A stretch of DNA of 46,050 nt, taken from RGIG4140 sp045532865 (lineage in GTDB: Bacteria > Pseudomonadota > Alphaproteobacteria > CAAHEQ01 > UBA3637). Positions 8,293 through 16,473 of this stretch are shown here, piece after piece. Each line of letters opens with the position of its first letter. The first letter of the stretch is position 1. A program made the position numbers and the translations under genes. The DNA lies in NCBI GenBank assembly GCA_045532865.1, contig JAZSGT010000019.1:1-46050 (forward strand). Reading direction: 5' to 3'. The notes under the pieces were generated by a model. It was not told the DNA's origin, ran no database searches, and worked only from the letters and a program-made list of their open reading frames with translations.

Positions 8293-9081
8293 TTACCCCT
8301 CTTTTTTTACGAATTTAATTTTTTGAAATTGAACTTTATTGCTACCCCGTTTTTTTCGTTCTTGAATAATGGTTTCAATTTCAGTTTCATTTTCTGCAAA
8401 GATGGTTGCTTGTTTTTTTAAAAGTTTTTCAAACAGTTCATCATCAGTTGGTGTGGATTTATTTTCATTTTTCAAATGAAGAGCTTGTTGATATTTTTTT
8501 TGTTCAGATTTAGGTAATGTATGACAAATATTTGAAAAATAATCATTGAAATCACTGACCGAAAAGTTTTTAAGATAAGTTGCCAAATGTGCAGAATCTT
8601 TTTGTTCATTGATTTGGTTTGCAATGTCTTTGATATTAGGCATTGCTTTTGGTTCTGTTTTGTTGTGAAAAGCGTCTAATGTATGCATTATTTTCAGAAT
8701 GTCATCTTCTTCAAATGAAATAGGATTTTTGGATATATTATAACAAGCAGGCAATAATTTTGGATTATCAAATTCTTTTAAAAACTCGGTGATGTTTTGA
8801 AAGAAATAATCATAAGGTGTGTGAAATAACTGAGCAATATCCCACAATCTTTCAGCACTAATACGATTAATTCCTTTTTCATATTTTTGAATTTGTTGAA
8901 ATGTAACGCCTAACATAAAGCCAACTTGTTGTTGACTTAGGTTTAAATGTTTGCGCCGTTTTTTAATCATAAATCCAACAAAAGCATCAAATGGATTGAC
9001 ATTTAGTGTATAAACACGTTCAACGAGTTGCTTGATTTCATCAGTTGAAATTTTTTCAGCATCATTATCTATTTCTAACAT
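8293..9081 (-). CDS. XRE-family transcriptional regulator
   Basis: The 262-residue protein carries a Cro/CI-type helix-turn-helix near residues 30-90 (LNLSQQQVGFMLGVTFQQIQ then KYEKGINRISAERL). This arrangement is typical of a broad alphaproteobacterial SinR-like group with the DNA-binding domain followed by an unassigned tail. Here the tail is long (about 170 residues), helical, highly charged and ends basic. The ATG at 9081 is preceded by AAGGAG. A longer reading to 9123 lacks a ribosome site. The gene is divergent from rarA across 181 bases; a TATAAT on its strand at 9152-9147 may be its -10. Its targets are unknown. Confidence 0.85.
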   Translation of the reverse strand: MLEIDNDAEKISTDEIKQLVERVYTLNVNPFDAFVGFMIKKRRKHLNLSQQQVGFMLGVTFQQIQKYEKGINRISAERLWDIAQLFHTPYDYFFQNITEFLKEFDNPKLLPACYNISKNPISFEEDDILKIMHTLDAFHNKTEPKAMPNIKDIANQINEQKDSAHLATYLKNFSVSDFNDYFSNICHTLPKSEQKKYQQALHLKNENKSTPTDDELFEKLLKKQATIFAENETEIETIIQERKKRGSNKVQFQKIKFVKKEG

Positions 9082-9205
9082 AAAAACTCCTTGAATTTGT
9101 TTTAAAAAAATATGCAAATACAACTTCTGGTTTTATTCTGCATCATATTATAATATTTTTTTTGAAATTACAAGATTAAAAAAACACATATCTTAGACAT
9201 TTTCA

Positions 9206-9234
9206 TTGTTTTTTCTTGAAAAAAATGGTATCTT
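9206..9234 (+). promoter_or_regulatory. rarA promoter
   Basis: TTGTTT, 17-base spacer, TATCTT. The predicted start is about 20 bases before the rarA ATG. Confidence 0.5.
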
Positions 9235-9262
9235 GATACGGATTTTTGATCGGGTGGTTTAA

Positions 9263-10576
9263 ATGCAGACAGATACATTGTTTTCAGTTGGTGGAATTCA
9301 AAAGCCTTTGGCTGATAGACTTCGTCCATCTTCGTTGGATGATGTTGTTGGACAATCGCATTTACTTTCTTTAAAAGGACCTTTAAGAAGAATGTTAAAT
9401 TCTGGGAAGGTTTCTTCATTTATTTTGTGGGGGCCTCCGGGTTGTGGAAAAACAACAATTGCTCGTATTTTAGCAGATGAAGTTAAGCTTCATTTTGAAT
9501 CCTTATCGGCTGTTTTTTCCGGTGTGGTTGATTTAAGAAAAGTTTTTGAACTGGCTTCCCAACGACGTAGGATGGGGAAGGGTACACTTCTTTTTGTTGA
9601 TGAAATTCATCGCTTTAATAGAGCGCAACAAGATGCTTTTTTGCCTTATGTTGAAGATGGTACGGTTGTTTTGGTTGGGGCAACAACCGAAAATCCTTCA
9701 TTTGAATTAAATGGCGCTTTACTTTCAAGGTGTAAGGTTTTTGTTTTAAATAGGCTAACTGATGAGGCTCTTGAAGAGCTTTTAGTAAAAGCTGAAAGCG
9801 TATTTGAAAAGCCTCTTCCTTTGGATGAGGTGGGTAGAAATTATATTAAAGCTGTTGCAGATGGAGATGGACGCTATTTTTTGAGCTTGGTTGATGCTGT
9901 TTATTCTTATGCTGCTGAAAATGAGATTTTAGATAAAGAAGCTTTAGAGCTTTTGTTGCAAAAGCGGTTTCCCAATTATGATAAAAATGCTGAAAATCAT
10001 TATAATTTAATTTCAGCACTGCATAAATCGATTAGAGGATCTGATCCTGACGCTGCAATATATTGGTGCGCTAGAATGATAACTGCTGGTGAAGATGTGA
10101 AATATTTGCTACGTCGGTTAACAAGAATTGCAAGTGAAGATGTGGGATTGGCTGATCCTTTGGCTTTGGTTCAAGCGCATTGTGCTTGGGATGCTTATGA
10201 GCGTTTGGGTTCACCTGAAGGTGATTTAGCAGTTGCATCTTTGGCAGTTTATTTGGCTTCGGCCCCAAAATCTGTTGGTGTTTATAAAGCTTGGAATGAT
10301 GCAAAACGTATGGCGCTAGAAACAGGGACATTGATGCCGCCAAAACACATTTTAAATGCGCCAACAAAGTTGATGGCTTCTTTAGGTTATAATGAGGGGT
10401 ATCAGTATGACCCAGATTTAGAAGATAGTTTCTCAGGTCAAAATTATTTTCCAGAAGGTATGAAAAGACCTGTGTTTTATAGACCTGTTGAACGTGGTTT
10501 TGAAAGAGAAATTAAAAAACGGATTGATTATTGGAATGACCTTAGAATAAAAAAGCAAAAAAAAAGTAAAATTTAA
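9263..10576 (+). CDS. rarA: Replication-associated recombination protein A
   Basis: RarA (MgsA) is a clamp-loader-like AAA+ ATPase that acts at stalled replication forks and binds SSB. The 437 residues match the family. Near the N-terminus is PLADRLRPSSLDDVVGQ, then Walker A GPPGCGKTT at 57-65, Walker B LLFVDEIHRF and sensor-1 GATTENPSF. The C-terminal tetramerisation half has the family stretches SIRGSDPDAAIYW and GYQYDPDLEDSF. The ribosome site is poor (GGGTGG). It is followed by rluC with its own promoter. Confidence 0.95.
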   Translation: MQTDTLFSVGGIQKPLADRLRPSSLDDVVGQSHLLSLKGPLRRMLNSGKVSSFILWGPPGCGKTTIARILADEVKLHFESLSAVFSGVVDLRKVFELASQRRRMGKGTLLFVDEIHRFNRAQQDAFLPYVEDGTVVLVGATTENPSFELNGALLSRCKVFVLNRLTDEALEELLVKAESVFEKPLPLDEVGRNYIKAVADGDGRYFLSLVDAVYSYAAENEILDKEALELLLQKRFPNYDKNAENHYNLISALHKSIRGSDPDAAIYWCARMITAGEDVKYLLRRLTRIASEDVGLADPLALVQAHCAWDAYERLGSPEGDLAVASLAVYLASAPKSVGVYKAWNDAKRMALETGTLMPPKHILNAPTKLMASLGYNEGYQYDPDLEDSFSGQNYFPEGMKRPVFYRPVERGFEREIKKRIDYWNDLRIKKQKKSKI

Positions 10577-10605
10577 TTGCATTCCAATATGAAATCAGAT
10601 ATACC
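10577..10605 (+). promoter_or_regulatory. Promoter of the rluC-like gene
   Basis: TTGCAT, 17-base spacer, TATACC, starting one base after the rarA stop and ending 21 bases before the GTG start. Confidence 0.5.
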
Positions 10606-10626
10606 TTTTTTTATAAGGAGATACAT

Positions 10627-11625
10627 GTGTCTAAAGTTCAATTTATAAAAGTTCAAAAAGAAGATGACGGTATTCGTTTGGACCGTTGGTTTTCAAGGCA
10701 TTATCCACAGGTTAAAAATGGACAAATTCAAAAATTGGTTCGTTCTAAAAATATCAAAGTGAATGGGCAAAAAACAAGTACAGATTATCGTTTGAATATT
10801 GGGGATGAAATTCGTATTCCTCCTATTGAAGAAAATGTTGGGTCAAGTAAATCAGAGCCACGTAATTTGTCTAAAGCTGATATTGAGTTTATGAAGTCTT
10901 TGGTTATTTATAAAGACGAGGATGTTATTGTTTTGAACAAACCAGCTGGTTTAGCTGTTCAAGGGGGAACAAAAACAGCTCGCCATGTTGATGGATTATT
11001 AGATGCTCTTCGGTTTGAAAAAAATGAAAAACCACACTTGGTCCATCGGTTAGACAAAGATACATCTGGTGTTTTAATGCTTGGGAGAACAGCCAATGCA
11101 GCAGCCAGTCTTGCCAAGGCCTTTAAAGATAGAAAGGCACAAAAAGTTTATTGGGCTGTTGTTGTGGGAAAACCAAAACTTTTATCAGGTAAAATTGATG
11201 CGCCATTGGCAAAAGTTGGCAATGGACAAGGTAGGGAGCAAATGAAAGTTGATTTTGATGCAGGTCAAAGGGCTCAGACACTTTATCGTGTGATTGATGC
11301 TTTGGCAAGAAAGGCATCTTGGTTAGAAATGGCTCCTTTAACGGGCAGAACGCATCAATTGCGCGTGCATTGTATGGCTTTGAACACGCCAATTGCTGGG
11401 GATGTAAAATATGGTTCAGAGCGTGCTGTTTCTTTAGGATTGCCCTATGGGGATAAAATGCATTTGCATGCCAGAGGGTTGAAAATTGCTCACCCAAATC
11501 CTAAAAAAGGAATGCTAACAGTGGTGGCAGATTTACCACAGCATATGAAAGATACTTTTGACTTTTTGGGTTTTGATGAAAGTCAGTCAGTTAATCCATT
11601 TGATTATTTTAAAAAGGATGAATAA
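10627..11625 (+). CDS. rluC: RluA-family 23S rRNA pseudouridine synthase (RluC-like)
   Basis: It converts uridines in 23S rRNA to pseudouridine. The 332 residues have an N-terminal S4 RNA-binding domain (about 15-75: RLDRWFSRHYPQV, LVRSKNIKVNG) and a RluA catalytic domain with Asp143 in HRLDKDTSGVLML, plus GRTHQLRVHC. The S4 domain plus this length fit RluC (or RluD) best; the exact target cannot be fixed. The start is GTG at 10627 after AAGGAG; an overlapping ATG two bases upstream is out of frame. The AsmA-like gene follows four bases later. Confidence 0.9.
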   Translation: MSKVQFIKVQKEDDGIRLDRWFSRHYPQVKNGQIQKLVRSKNIKVNGQKTSTDYRLNIGDEIRIPPIEENVGSSKSEPRNLSKADIEFMKSLVIYKDEDVIVLNKPAGLAVQGGTKTARHVDGLLDALRFEKNEKPHLVHRLDKDTSGVLMLGRTANAAASLAKAFKDRKAQKVYWAVVVGKPKLLSGKIDAPLAKVGNGQGREQMKVDFDAGQRAQTLYRVIDALARKASWLEMAPLTGRTHQLRVHCMALNTPIAGDVKYGSERAVSLGLPYGDKMHLHARGLKIAHPNPKKGMLTVVADLPQHMKDTFDFLGFDESQSVNPFDYFKKDE

Positions 11626-11628
11626 GAA

Positions 11629-13914
11629 ATGTTTAGATTGATACGCTTTTTGTTAGTGACTACTTTGGTTTTGGTTTCTTCGTTATATTTATTTTTGCTT
11701 TTTGTTGATTTAAATCATTTTAAAGAGCCAATTGAAAGAGAGTTAGCTTCTTTACTGAATAGAAAAGTAAAGGTTGAGCGCATTAATCTTAAAATGTCAT
11801 TAACGCCTAGTTTGGCTGTTAAAGGTGTTCATATATATAATACAAAAGAGTTTAACGAAAAAGCAACGTTTGCTCAGTTTGGTGAAATGGAACTTTCTTT
11901 TGCATTAGTACCTTTATTTAAAGGTCAAATTCAATTAGATGATATTTCAATTAAAGATGGATCTGTTTTGTTAATTGAAAGAGATGGAAAAAACAATTGG
12001 ACTTTCGTTTCTTCTGCAGATGAAAAAGATTCTAAAAAACAAGTTGAAGCAACTGAAAAAAATGCGCCAATTAATTTATCAAGATATTTTGTTCATTATA
12101 CTTCTTTTAGGAATATAGGTGTAACGTATGTAAGTGGTGAGAAAGAAGAAAAGATTCTTATTCAAAATTCAACTTTTACGCAGATGAAGAATTTTTTTGC
12201 TCATATTCAATATAACAATATTCCAATTCAATTAACATTAGCTTCTGAAGTTTTGGTGCCATCTTTATTGGCTGATCGGTTAAGTGATTTTGCCCTTAAT
12301 GTTAATTTAAGAGGAGCAGATATTAAAATTGCTGGTAATATTGGTAGTTTATCTTCTTTAAAAGATATTGATTTAAGAGTTGAAGGGGTTGTTTCTAACC
12401 TTGATTTATTTTTAAAGTCTTTTGTAGAAGAGGGTAATTTACCGTCAATTTCACAAAAAAGTGGTGGATTTTCTTTTTACATAACTGGTGGAATTGATGA
12501 TTTAAATATAAAAGACATGAAAGCTCAGTTTTTTGATTTTGGACACTTAAACTTGAATGCTAGTTTGAAGAATATTTTAGCAGCTCCAAAAGTTTCTTTG
12601 GTCGGAGATGTTGAAGTAAAAAGTGCTGAGTTAACATCTAAATACGGGGTACAACCTATTTCTATTAATTTTAATTCTTTATATGATGATGGTATGATTT
12701 CATTGAATAAAGTTTCAGTGTTTATCAATAAGACAGACTTTCAAATAGATGGAAGTGTAGATTTAAGAAATAAAATTCCTTATATCAAAGGAGATATATA
12801 TTCTGAATATTTTAATTTTGAAGATATAATTGTTCAAGATGAGCTGGTGATGTCATCTTCAAAAAATCAAGCAGCTTCTGTTCAAAAAAAAGAGGAAAAG
12901 TTTAGTTTATCTTTTCTAAATATGCTTAATGCCGATATTAAGGCAAAATTTGAAAATTTGAAATTGTTTGATAATGCATATCATAAAGCGAATGTTCATG
13001 TGTTATTAAAGGATGCTGTGTTGACATTAAATCCATTCTCACTTGATGTGCTTTCGGGCGATGTTTCTGGGATTGTTTCTGTTAAAGGAAATACAGAACC
13101 CACTGAGATGAGCCTTTATTTAAAAGGTATTGGATTGATGATCAGTGATCTTCCTTTTGTGAAATCTTATTTAAAAGATTCTCCAGCTAATTTGGTTGTT
13201 GAATTAAATACAAAAGGAGAAACTGTGGATGCTCTATTGGGTAATTTAAATGGTATTGTACAAGCACAAATCCCAAGTGGTGTTATTGTTAATAAGTGGT
13301 TTAACTCATTACCAGCTGCCATTGGCGCTGTTTCAAAAAATAGTGCTTTTTCATATTCTGGGGCTGAGCAATATTCCAAACTTTCTTGTGCGGCAATGAA
13401 ATTAAATATCAAAGATGGTGTAATCAATTCTGATAAAAATATTGCTTTAGAAACATCTTTAATCAATTTAGCTGTAAGTGGAGATATTGATTTGAAGAAA
13501 AAGTATTTATCACTTTCGTTGATTCCATCTCTTAATCAAATGAATAATAAATTGAATAAAAAGCTCTCTTTTGCACAATATGTGAAATTGCAAGGACCTT
13601 TTTCTAAAATAGAAATGAAGGAAGATGTAAAAGGGGCTTTGAAAAATGTTGCAGATAATAAATTAACAGATTTGGCACAAAAGGTTGCCGGAGTTGAGTT
13701 GCCAAAAGAAGAGATTGTTCCTGTTGGAGGATTGTGTCAACAAGCTTTAGGGTTAGAAATTGCTCAACCAGTTGTTGAGAAAAAAGCAACAGATGTTCAA
13801 AAGACAGACAAATCAAACAATAAATCTACTCTTAGGGATGTGAAGAATTCATTAAAAGATCAAGTTAAGTCCCAGCTTGAAAAATCATTAACAAATATTT
13901 TGAAGAAGAATTAA
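11629..13914 (+). CDS. AsmA-family envelope protein
   Basis: AsmA-like proteins are inner-membrane-anchored periplasmic proteins of the bridge-like lipid-transfer group. The 761 residues begin with a membrane anchor (about 4-26), then the AsmA N-terminal motif with NRKVKVERINLKMSLTPSLAVKGVHIYN. Long beta-rich stretches follow, and the AsmA C-terminal domain has SAFSYSGAEQYSKLSCAAMKLNIKDG and later GDIDLKKKYLSLSL. The last 90 residues are Lys/Gln-rich and helical. Start and stop abut rluC and acyP (4 and 0 bases), so all three are one operon. Which AsmA paralogue it corresponds to is unclear. Confidence 0.9.
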   Translation: MFRLIRFLLVTTLVLVSSLYLFLLFVDLNHFKEPIERELASLLNRKVKVERINLKMSLTPSLAVKGVHIYNTKEFNEKATFAQFGEMELSFALVPLFKGQIQLDDISIKDGSVLLIERDGKNNWTFVSSADEKDSKKQVEATEKNAPINLSRYFVHYTSFRNIGVTYVSGEKEEKILIQNSTFTQMKNFFAHIQYNNIPIQLTLASEVLVPSLLADRLSDFALNVNLRGADIKIAGNIGSLSSLKDIDLRVEGVVSNLDLFLKSFVEEGNLPSISQKSGGFSFYITGGIDDLNIKDMKAQFFDFGHLNLNASLKNILAAPKVSLVGDVEVKSAELTSKYGVQPISINFNSLYDDGMISLNKVSVFINKTDFQIDGSVDLRNKIPYIKGDIYSEYFNFEDIIVQDELVMSSSKNQAASVQKKEEKFSLSFLNMLNADIKAKFENLKLFDNAYHKANVHVLLKDAVLTLNPFSLDVLSGDVSGIVSVKGNTEPTEMSLYLKGIGLMISDLPFVKSYLKDSPANLVVELNTKGETVDALLGNLNGIVQAQIPSGVIVNKWFNSLPAAIGAVSKNSAFSYSGAEQYSKLSCAAMKLNIKDGVINSDKNIALETSLINLAVSGDIDLKKKYLSLSLIPSLNQMNNKLNKKLSFAQYVKLQGPFSKIEMKEDVKGALKNVADNKLTDLAQKVAGVELPKEEIVPVGGLCQQALGLEIAQPVVEKKATDVQKTDKSNNKSTLRDVKNSLKDQVKSQLEKSLTNILKKN

Positions 13915-14205
13915 ATGAAAGAAGTTCATTTTTTTGTTTATGGTCGTGTTCAAGGGGTTGGTTATCGAGCTTGGTGTGTGAAACAGGCAAAGAGTCTTTT
14001 CTTATCTGGATGGGTTCGAAATCGTGCAAATGGTTCAGTTGAAGTTAAAGCTTTTGGATCGATAGAAGCCATTGATTCTTTTGTTTTGTTCTGCCAAAAA
14101 GGGCCGTTATGGGCAAATGTAACACACATTGAGCCAGTTCATATTCCAACAGCCGTACAACCTGAAATTGTTGAGGGAATTTTTCTTCAAAAACCAACTT
14201 TATAA
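13915..14205 (+). CDS. acyP: Acylphosphatase
   Basis: A small enzyme that hydrolyses acyl phosphates such as acetyl or carbamoyl phosphate. It has 96 residues. The signature VYGRVQGVGYR holds the phosphate-binding Arg18, and GWVRNRANGSVEV holds the catalytic Asn36. The ATG follows the AsmA stop with no gap, so it depends on translational coupling or on a site inside the upstream gene (AAGAAGAA). A strong hairpin terminator ends the operon. Confidence 0.95.
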   Translation: MKEVHFFVYGRVQGVGYRAWCVKQAKSLFLSGWVRNRANGSVEVKAFGSIEAIDSFVLFCQKGPLWANVTHIEPVHIPTAVQPEIVEGIFLQKPTL

Positions 14206-14239
14206 AAATATTAAAATGGCAAAAAAGTTTTTTATATAA

Positions 14240-14270
14240 AAAAGCTTCCTTAAAAAAGGAAGCTTTTAAA
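14240..14270. terminator. Bidirectional intrinsic terminator
   Basis: AAAAGCTTCCTT / AAGGAAGCTTTT is a 12-bp stem with a four-base A loop and A/T tracts on both sides. It separates acyP from the convergent gene at 14282. Confidence 0.88.
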
Positions 14271-14281
14271 ACAAGTGAGTG

Positions 14282-14605
14282 CTAAGCTCTTTGAATTTCT
14301 GGTACTGGAACTTTTTCTACAAACTTAACCACTGAAAAATATTCTCTAACAATAGATGAACCTTGGGCTTCTACAACTAAAACTTTTGTTGATTTTTCTA
14401 AATTTTGGCGAACATTAGGGTTAATATAATCTAGCACGATGGTGTTATTAGCGTTTCTGTACAAGATAGCATGCTCGCCTCCATCATAAATGATTGTTGG
14501 TTTTTCTTCACTTGTTAAGCGTGCACGGATGATGAATAACAATTCGCCAGCTGAATTTCTTAAAATATCATACTTTGATTCTTGTTCAATAACTGTTTTT
14601 TGCAT
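14282..14605 (-). CDS. Hypothetical protein, 107 aa
   Basis: I do not recognise a family. The 107 residues have no signal peptide or membrane segment and look beta-rich, with alternating hydrophobics (ELLFIIRARL, TKVLVVEAQG, REYFSVVKFVEKVPV). A GCGAGG site precedes the ATG at 14605. It lies alone between two terminator-bounded units. The coding pattern is convincing (clean start, GAGG site, stop against a terminator), but nothing around it suggests a job. Confidence 0.7.
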   Translation of the reverse strand: MQKTVIEQESKYDILRNSAGELLFIIRARLTSEEKPTIIYDGGEHAILYRNANNTIVLDYINPNVRQNLEKSTKVLVVEAQGSSIVREYFSVVKFVEKVPVPEIQRA

Positions 14606-14719
14606 AATACCTCGCCTTATGTCTCACCTTATTAAAATTAATTTAGTTCATTATTTCACAAATAAAAAGGAAAATCAATAAAAAATATCACTTTTTTTTG
14701 AAAAATAAAAAAGGAAAAT

Positions 14720-15082
14720 TTATCTCGTATTTAATTGTGATTTTAATGCTTCCTCAGTTTTATCATCCCAACCTAATGTATATCCTCTTGCTGTAAAGAT
14801 AATAGGTGTGGGGACAGCTTTTTGGGTAAGGTAGTGTTGTTTTGCTAGTTTTTTTAATAAAATTCTATTTTCGCCAACACTTAAATCTTTTAACTCATAT
14901 GTGATGTTGCTATCTTTTTCTTGCAATTGTTTGAGAAAATCAATTGCAAAATGAGTTCTTTGGCATTGAGAACGAGTAAAAATAATAGCACTTGAAGGAT
15001 GATATGATGTTTCATTATCAGAACAAGCTGTTGTGCATAAAATTGTAAAACAAGAAATAGCAATAAGTATAAATTTTTTCAT
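14720..15082 (-). CDS. Glutaredoxin-like lipoprotein
   Basis: The 120 residues start with a lipoprotein-type signal (MKKFILIAISCFTILCTTAC), with Cys20 as the probable lipidation site, although Thr at -3 is a weak lipobox. The mature part resembles a glutaredoxin/thioredoxin fold: a strand, then FTRSQCQRT where glutaredoxins have CPYC, a helix, and a cis-Pro-type PTPIIFTARGYTLGWDD. Only one cysteine sits at the active site, so a monothiol or non-redox role is possible. GAGGT lies before the ATG. It is divergent from the chromate-type transporter; a functional link is unproven. Confidence 0.6.
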   Translation of the reverse strand: MKKFILIAISCFTILCTTACSDNETSYHPSSAIIFTRSQCQRTHFAIDFLKQLQEKDSNITYELKDLSVGENRILLKKLAKQHYLTQKAVPTPIIFTARGYTLGWDDKTEEALKSQLNTR

Positions 15083-15197
15083 TTTAAAACCTCTTTTCTT
15101 TTTTAGTATAGTACGTTATATTTTTATTTGTAAAGTAAAAAAAATAAAATGTATATCTTTTCTTGACTTTTTAATCAAATTTAATCATAGTGCCTTC

Positions 15198-15785
15198 ATG
15201 ACGACACTTTCTTATTCTAAAAAATTATGGCTTTTATTTTCAACTTTTTTCCAAATTGCACTATTTGTAGTGGGTGGTGGTTTGGCTATGTTACCTGTTG
15301 TTGAAGAAAAATTTGTTCGTAAAAACAAAATATTAACACAAAATGATTTGTTGGATATGATTGTTTTGACACAAACGGTCCCAGGCTTGATTGCAGTGAA
15401 TAGTGCTGTTTTTGTTGGAACAAAAGTAGCAGGTTTTTTAGGGGCTTTGGTTTCAGTGATCGCTGTGATTATGCCATCAATTGCCATTATTTTATTTATT
15501 GCGATTTTCTTCAATCATCTTGATTCAAAAAATCCAGTTTTAATGTCTGCCTTTGCAGCTGTACGTGCTTGTATAACAGGGGTGTTTTTGTTAACGGCTT
15601 GGCGTTTGGCAAAAAATGTTTTATTGTCAAAAATGGTATATCTCATTGTTTTTTGCCTTTTTGTTGCACTTGTTGCTGGGATAAATCCGGTGGTTGTTCT
15701 TTTGAGTAGCTTACCGGTTGGATATATTTATTTTTACTTTTCAAAACAAGGGGTTTACCCTTCATTAATCAGAAAGGATAAATAA
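15198..15785 (+). CDS. chrA: Chromate-type transporter, N-terminal CHR half
   Basis: The 195 residues are one CHR domain of about six membrane segments. The family motif is seen in FQIALFVVGGGLAMLPVVEE and in TQTVPGLIAVNSAVFVG. Full-length ChrA has two CHR domains in one chain; here the second is a separate gene overlapping by one base (TAATG), so this is a short-chain pair acting as a heterodimer. I chose the ATG at 15198 because family similarity starts there; its ribosome site is weak. The frame reads open to 15033, across the divergent lipoprotein start. The substrate need not be chromate. Confidence 0.85.
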   Translation: MTTLSYSKKLWLLFSTFFQIALFVVGGGLAMLPVVEEKFVRKNKILTQNDLLDMIVLTQTVPGLIAVNSAVFVGTKVAGFLGALVSVIAVIMPSIAIILFIAIFFNHLDSKNPVLMSAFAAVRACITGVFLLTAWRLAKNVLLSKMVYLIVFCLFVALVAGINPVVVLLSSLPVGYIYFYFSKQGVYPSLIRKDK

Positions 15786-16390
15786 TGGGTATTTTCGCTT
15801 TAATGGTAACATTTGCAAAATTTGGACTTCTTTGTTTTGGTGGGGGATATATGATTATCCCGATGCTGTTACACACATTTGTTGAGGAAAAAAAACTTTT
15901 AACTTTGGAAGTATATGGTAATTTAATTTCATTATCACAAATCACACCAGGACCAGTGAGTATTAATTCAGCAACGTATATTGGTTATTTAACAAATGGT
16001 ATTGCAGGGGGTATTTTTGCGTCCATAGGGCTTGTTTTACCAGGTCTTTTTTTAGGGTATTTGGCTGTTCGTTTTTTACAAAAAGGGCAAGGTACATTTT
16101 TTGTGGATGGGTTATTAACAGCTATGCGTATGGCAGCTCTTGCAATGGTTTGTTATGCAACTCTTATTTTTATGCAAATGTCTGTTTTTTCAAAGCCTGT
16201 TCCATGGGAAGAGATTTTTAATTTTTTAATGTTTAAACAAGCAGATTTTAAGGGGTTTTCTCTTAACTTTTTAGAGCTTTTTGTTTGTTTGTCTTCTTTT
16301 TTGATTGTAAAATATACGAAAATGCCGATTACATTTTTGCTGTTTTTTGTGGCATTAATGGGGGCATTATATGGGTGTTTTTTCATTTAA
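15785..16390 (+). CDS. Chromate-type transporter, C-terminal CHR half
   Basis: The 201 residues are the second CHR domain of the pair, with FAKFGLLCFGGGYMIIPML and SQITPGPVSINSATYIGY, and about six membrane helices. The start overlaps the stop of the first half by one base, which implies translational coupling and equal amounts of the two chains. CHR pairs export chromate with proton or sulfate antiport in known cases; in many bacteria the real substrate is untested. A new promoter follows for the lysozyme-amidase gene. Confidence 0.87.
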   Translation: MGIFALMVTFAKFGLLCFGGGYMIIPMLLHTFVEEKKLLTLEVYGNLISLSQITPGPVSINSATYIGYLTNGIAGGIFASIGLVLPGLFLGYLAVRFLQKGQGTFFVDGLLTAMRMAALAMVCYATLIFMQMSVFSKPVPWEEIFNFLMFKQADFKGFSLNFLELFVCLSSFLIVKYTKMPITFLLFFVALMGALYGCFFI

Positions 16391-16413
16391 ATTCAATGGG
16401 AAAATAAAAAACA

Positions 16414-16442
16414 TTGAAAGAATGTGTTTTTTGAGTTAAAAT
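16414..16442 (+). promoter_or_regulatory. Promoter of the lysozyme-amidase gene
   Basis: TTGAAA, 17-base spacer, TAAAAT, with a start site about 23 bases before the ATG at 16474. Confidence 0.5.
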
Positions 16443-16473
16443 ATATATAGTATATGTTAAAAAGGAGGCTTCA

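Noticed and set aside
15033..15197. Upstream extension of the first CHR gene across the lipoprotein start
   Set aside because: CHR similarity starts at 15198, and the extension would overlap a divergent gene with a good signal peptide.
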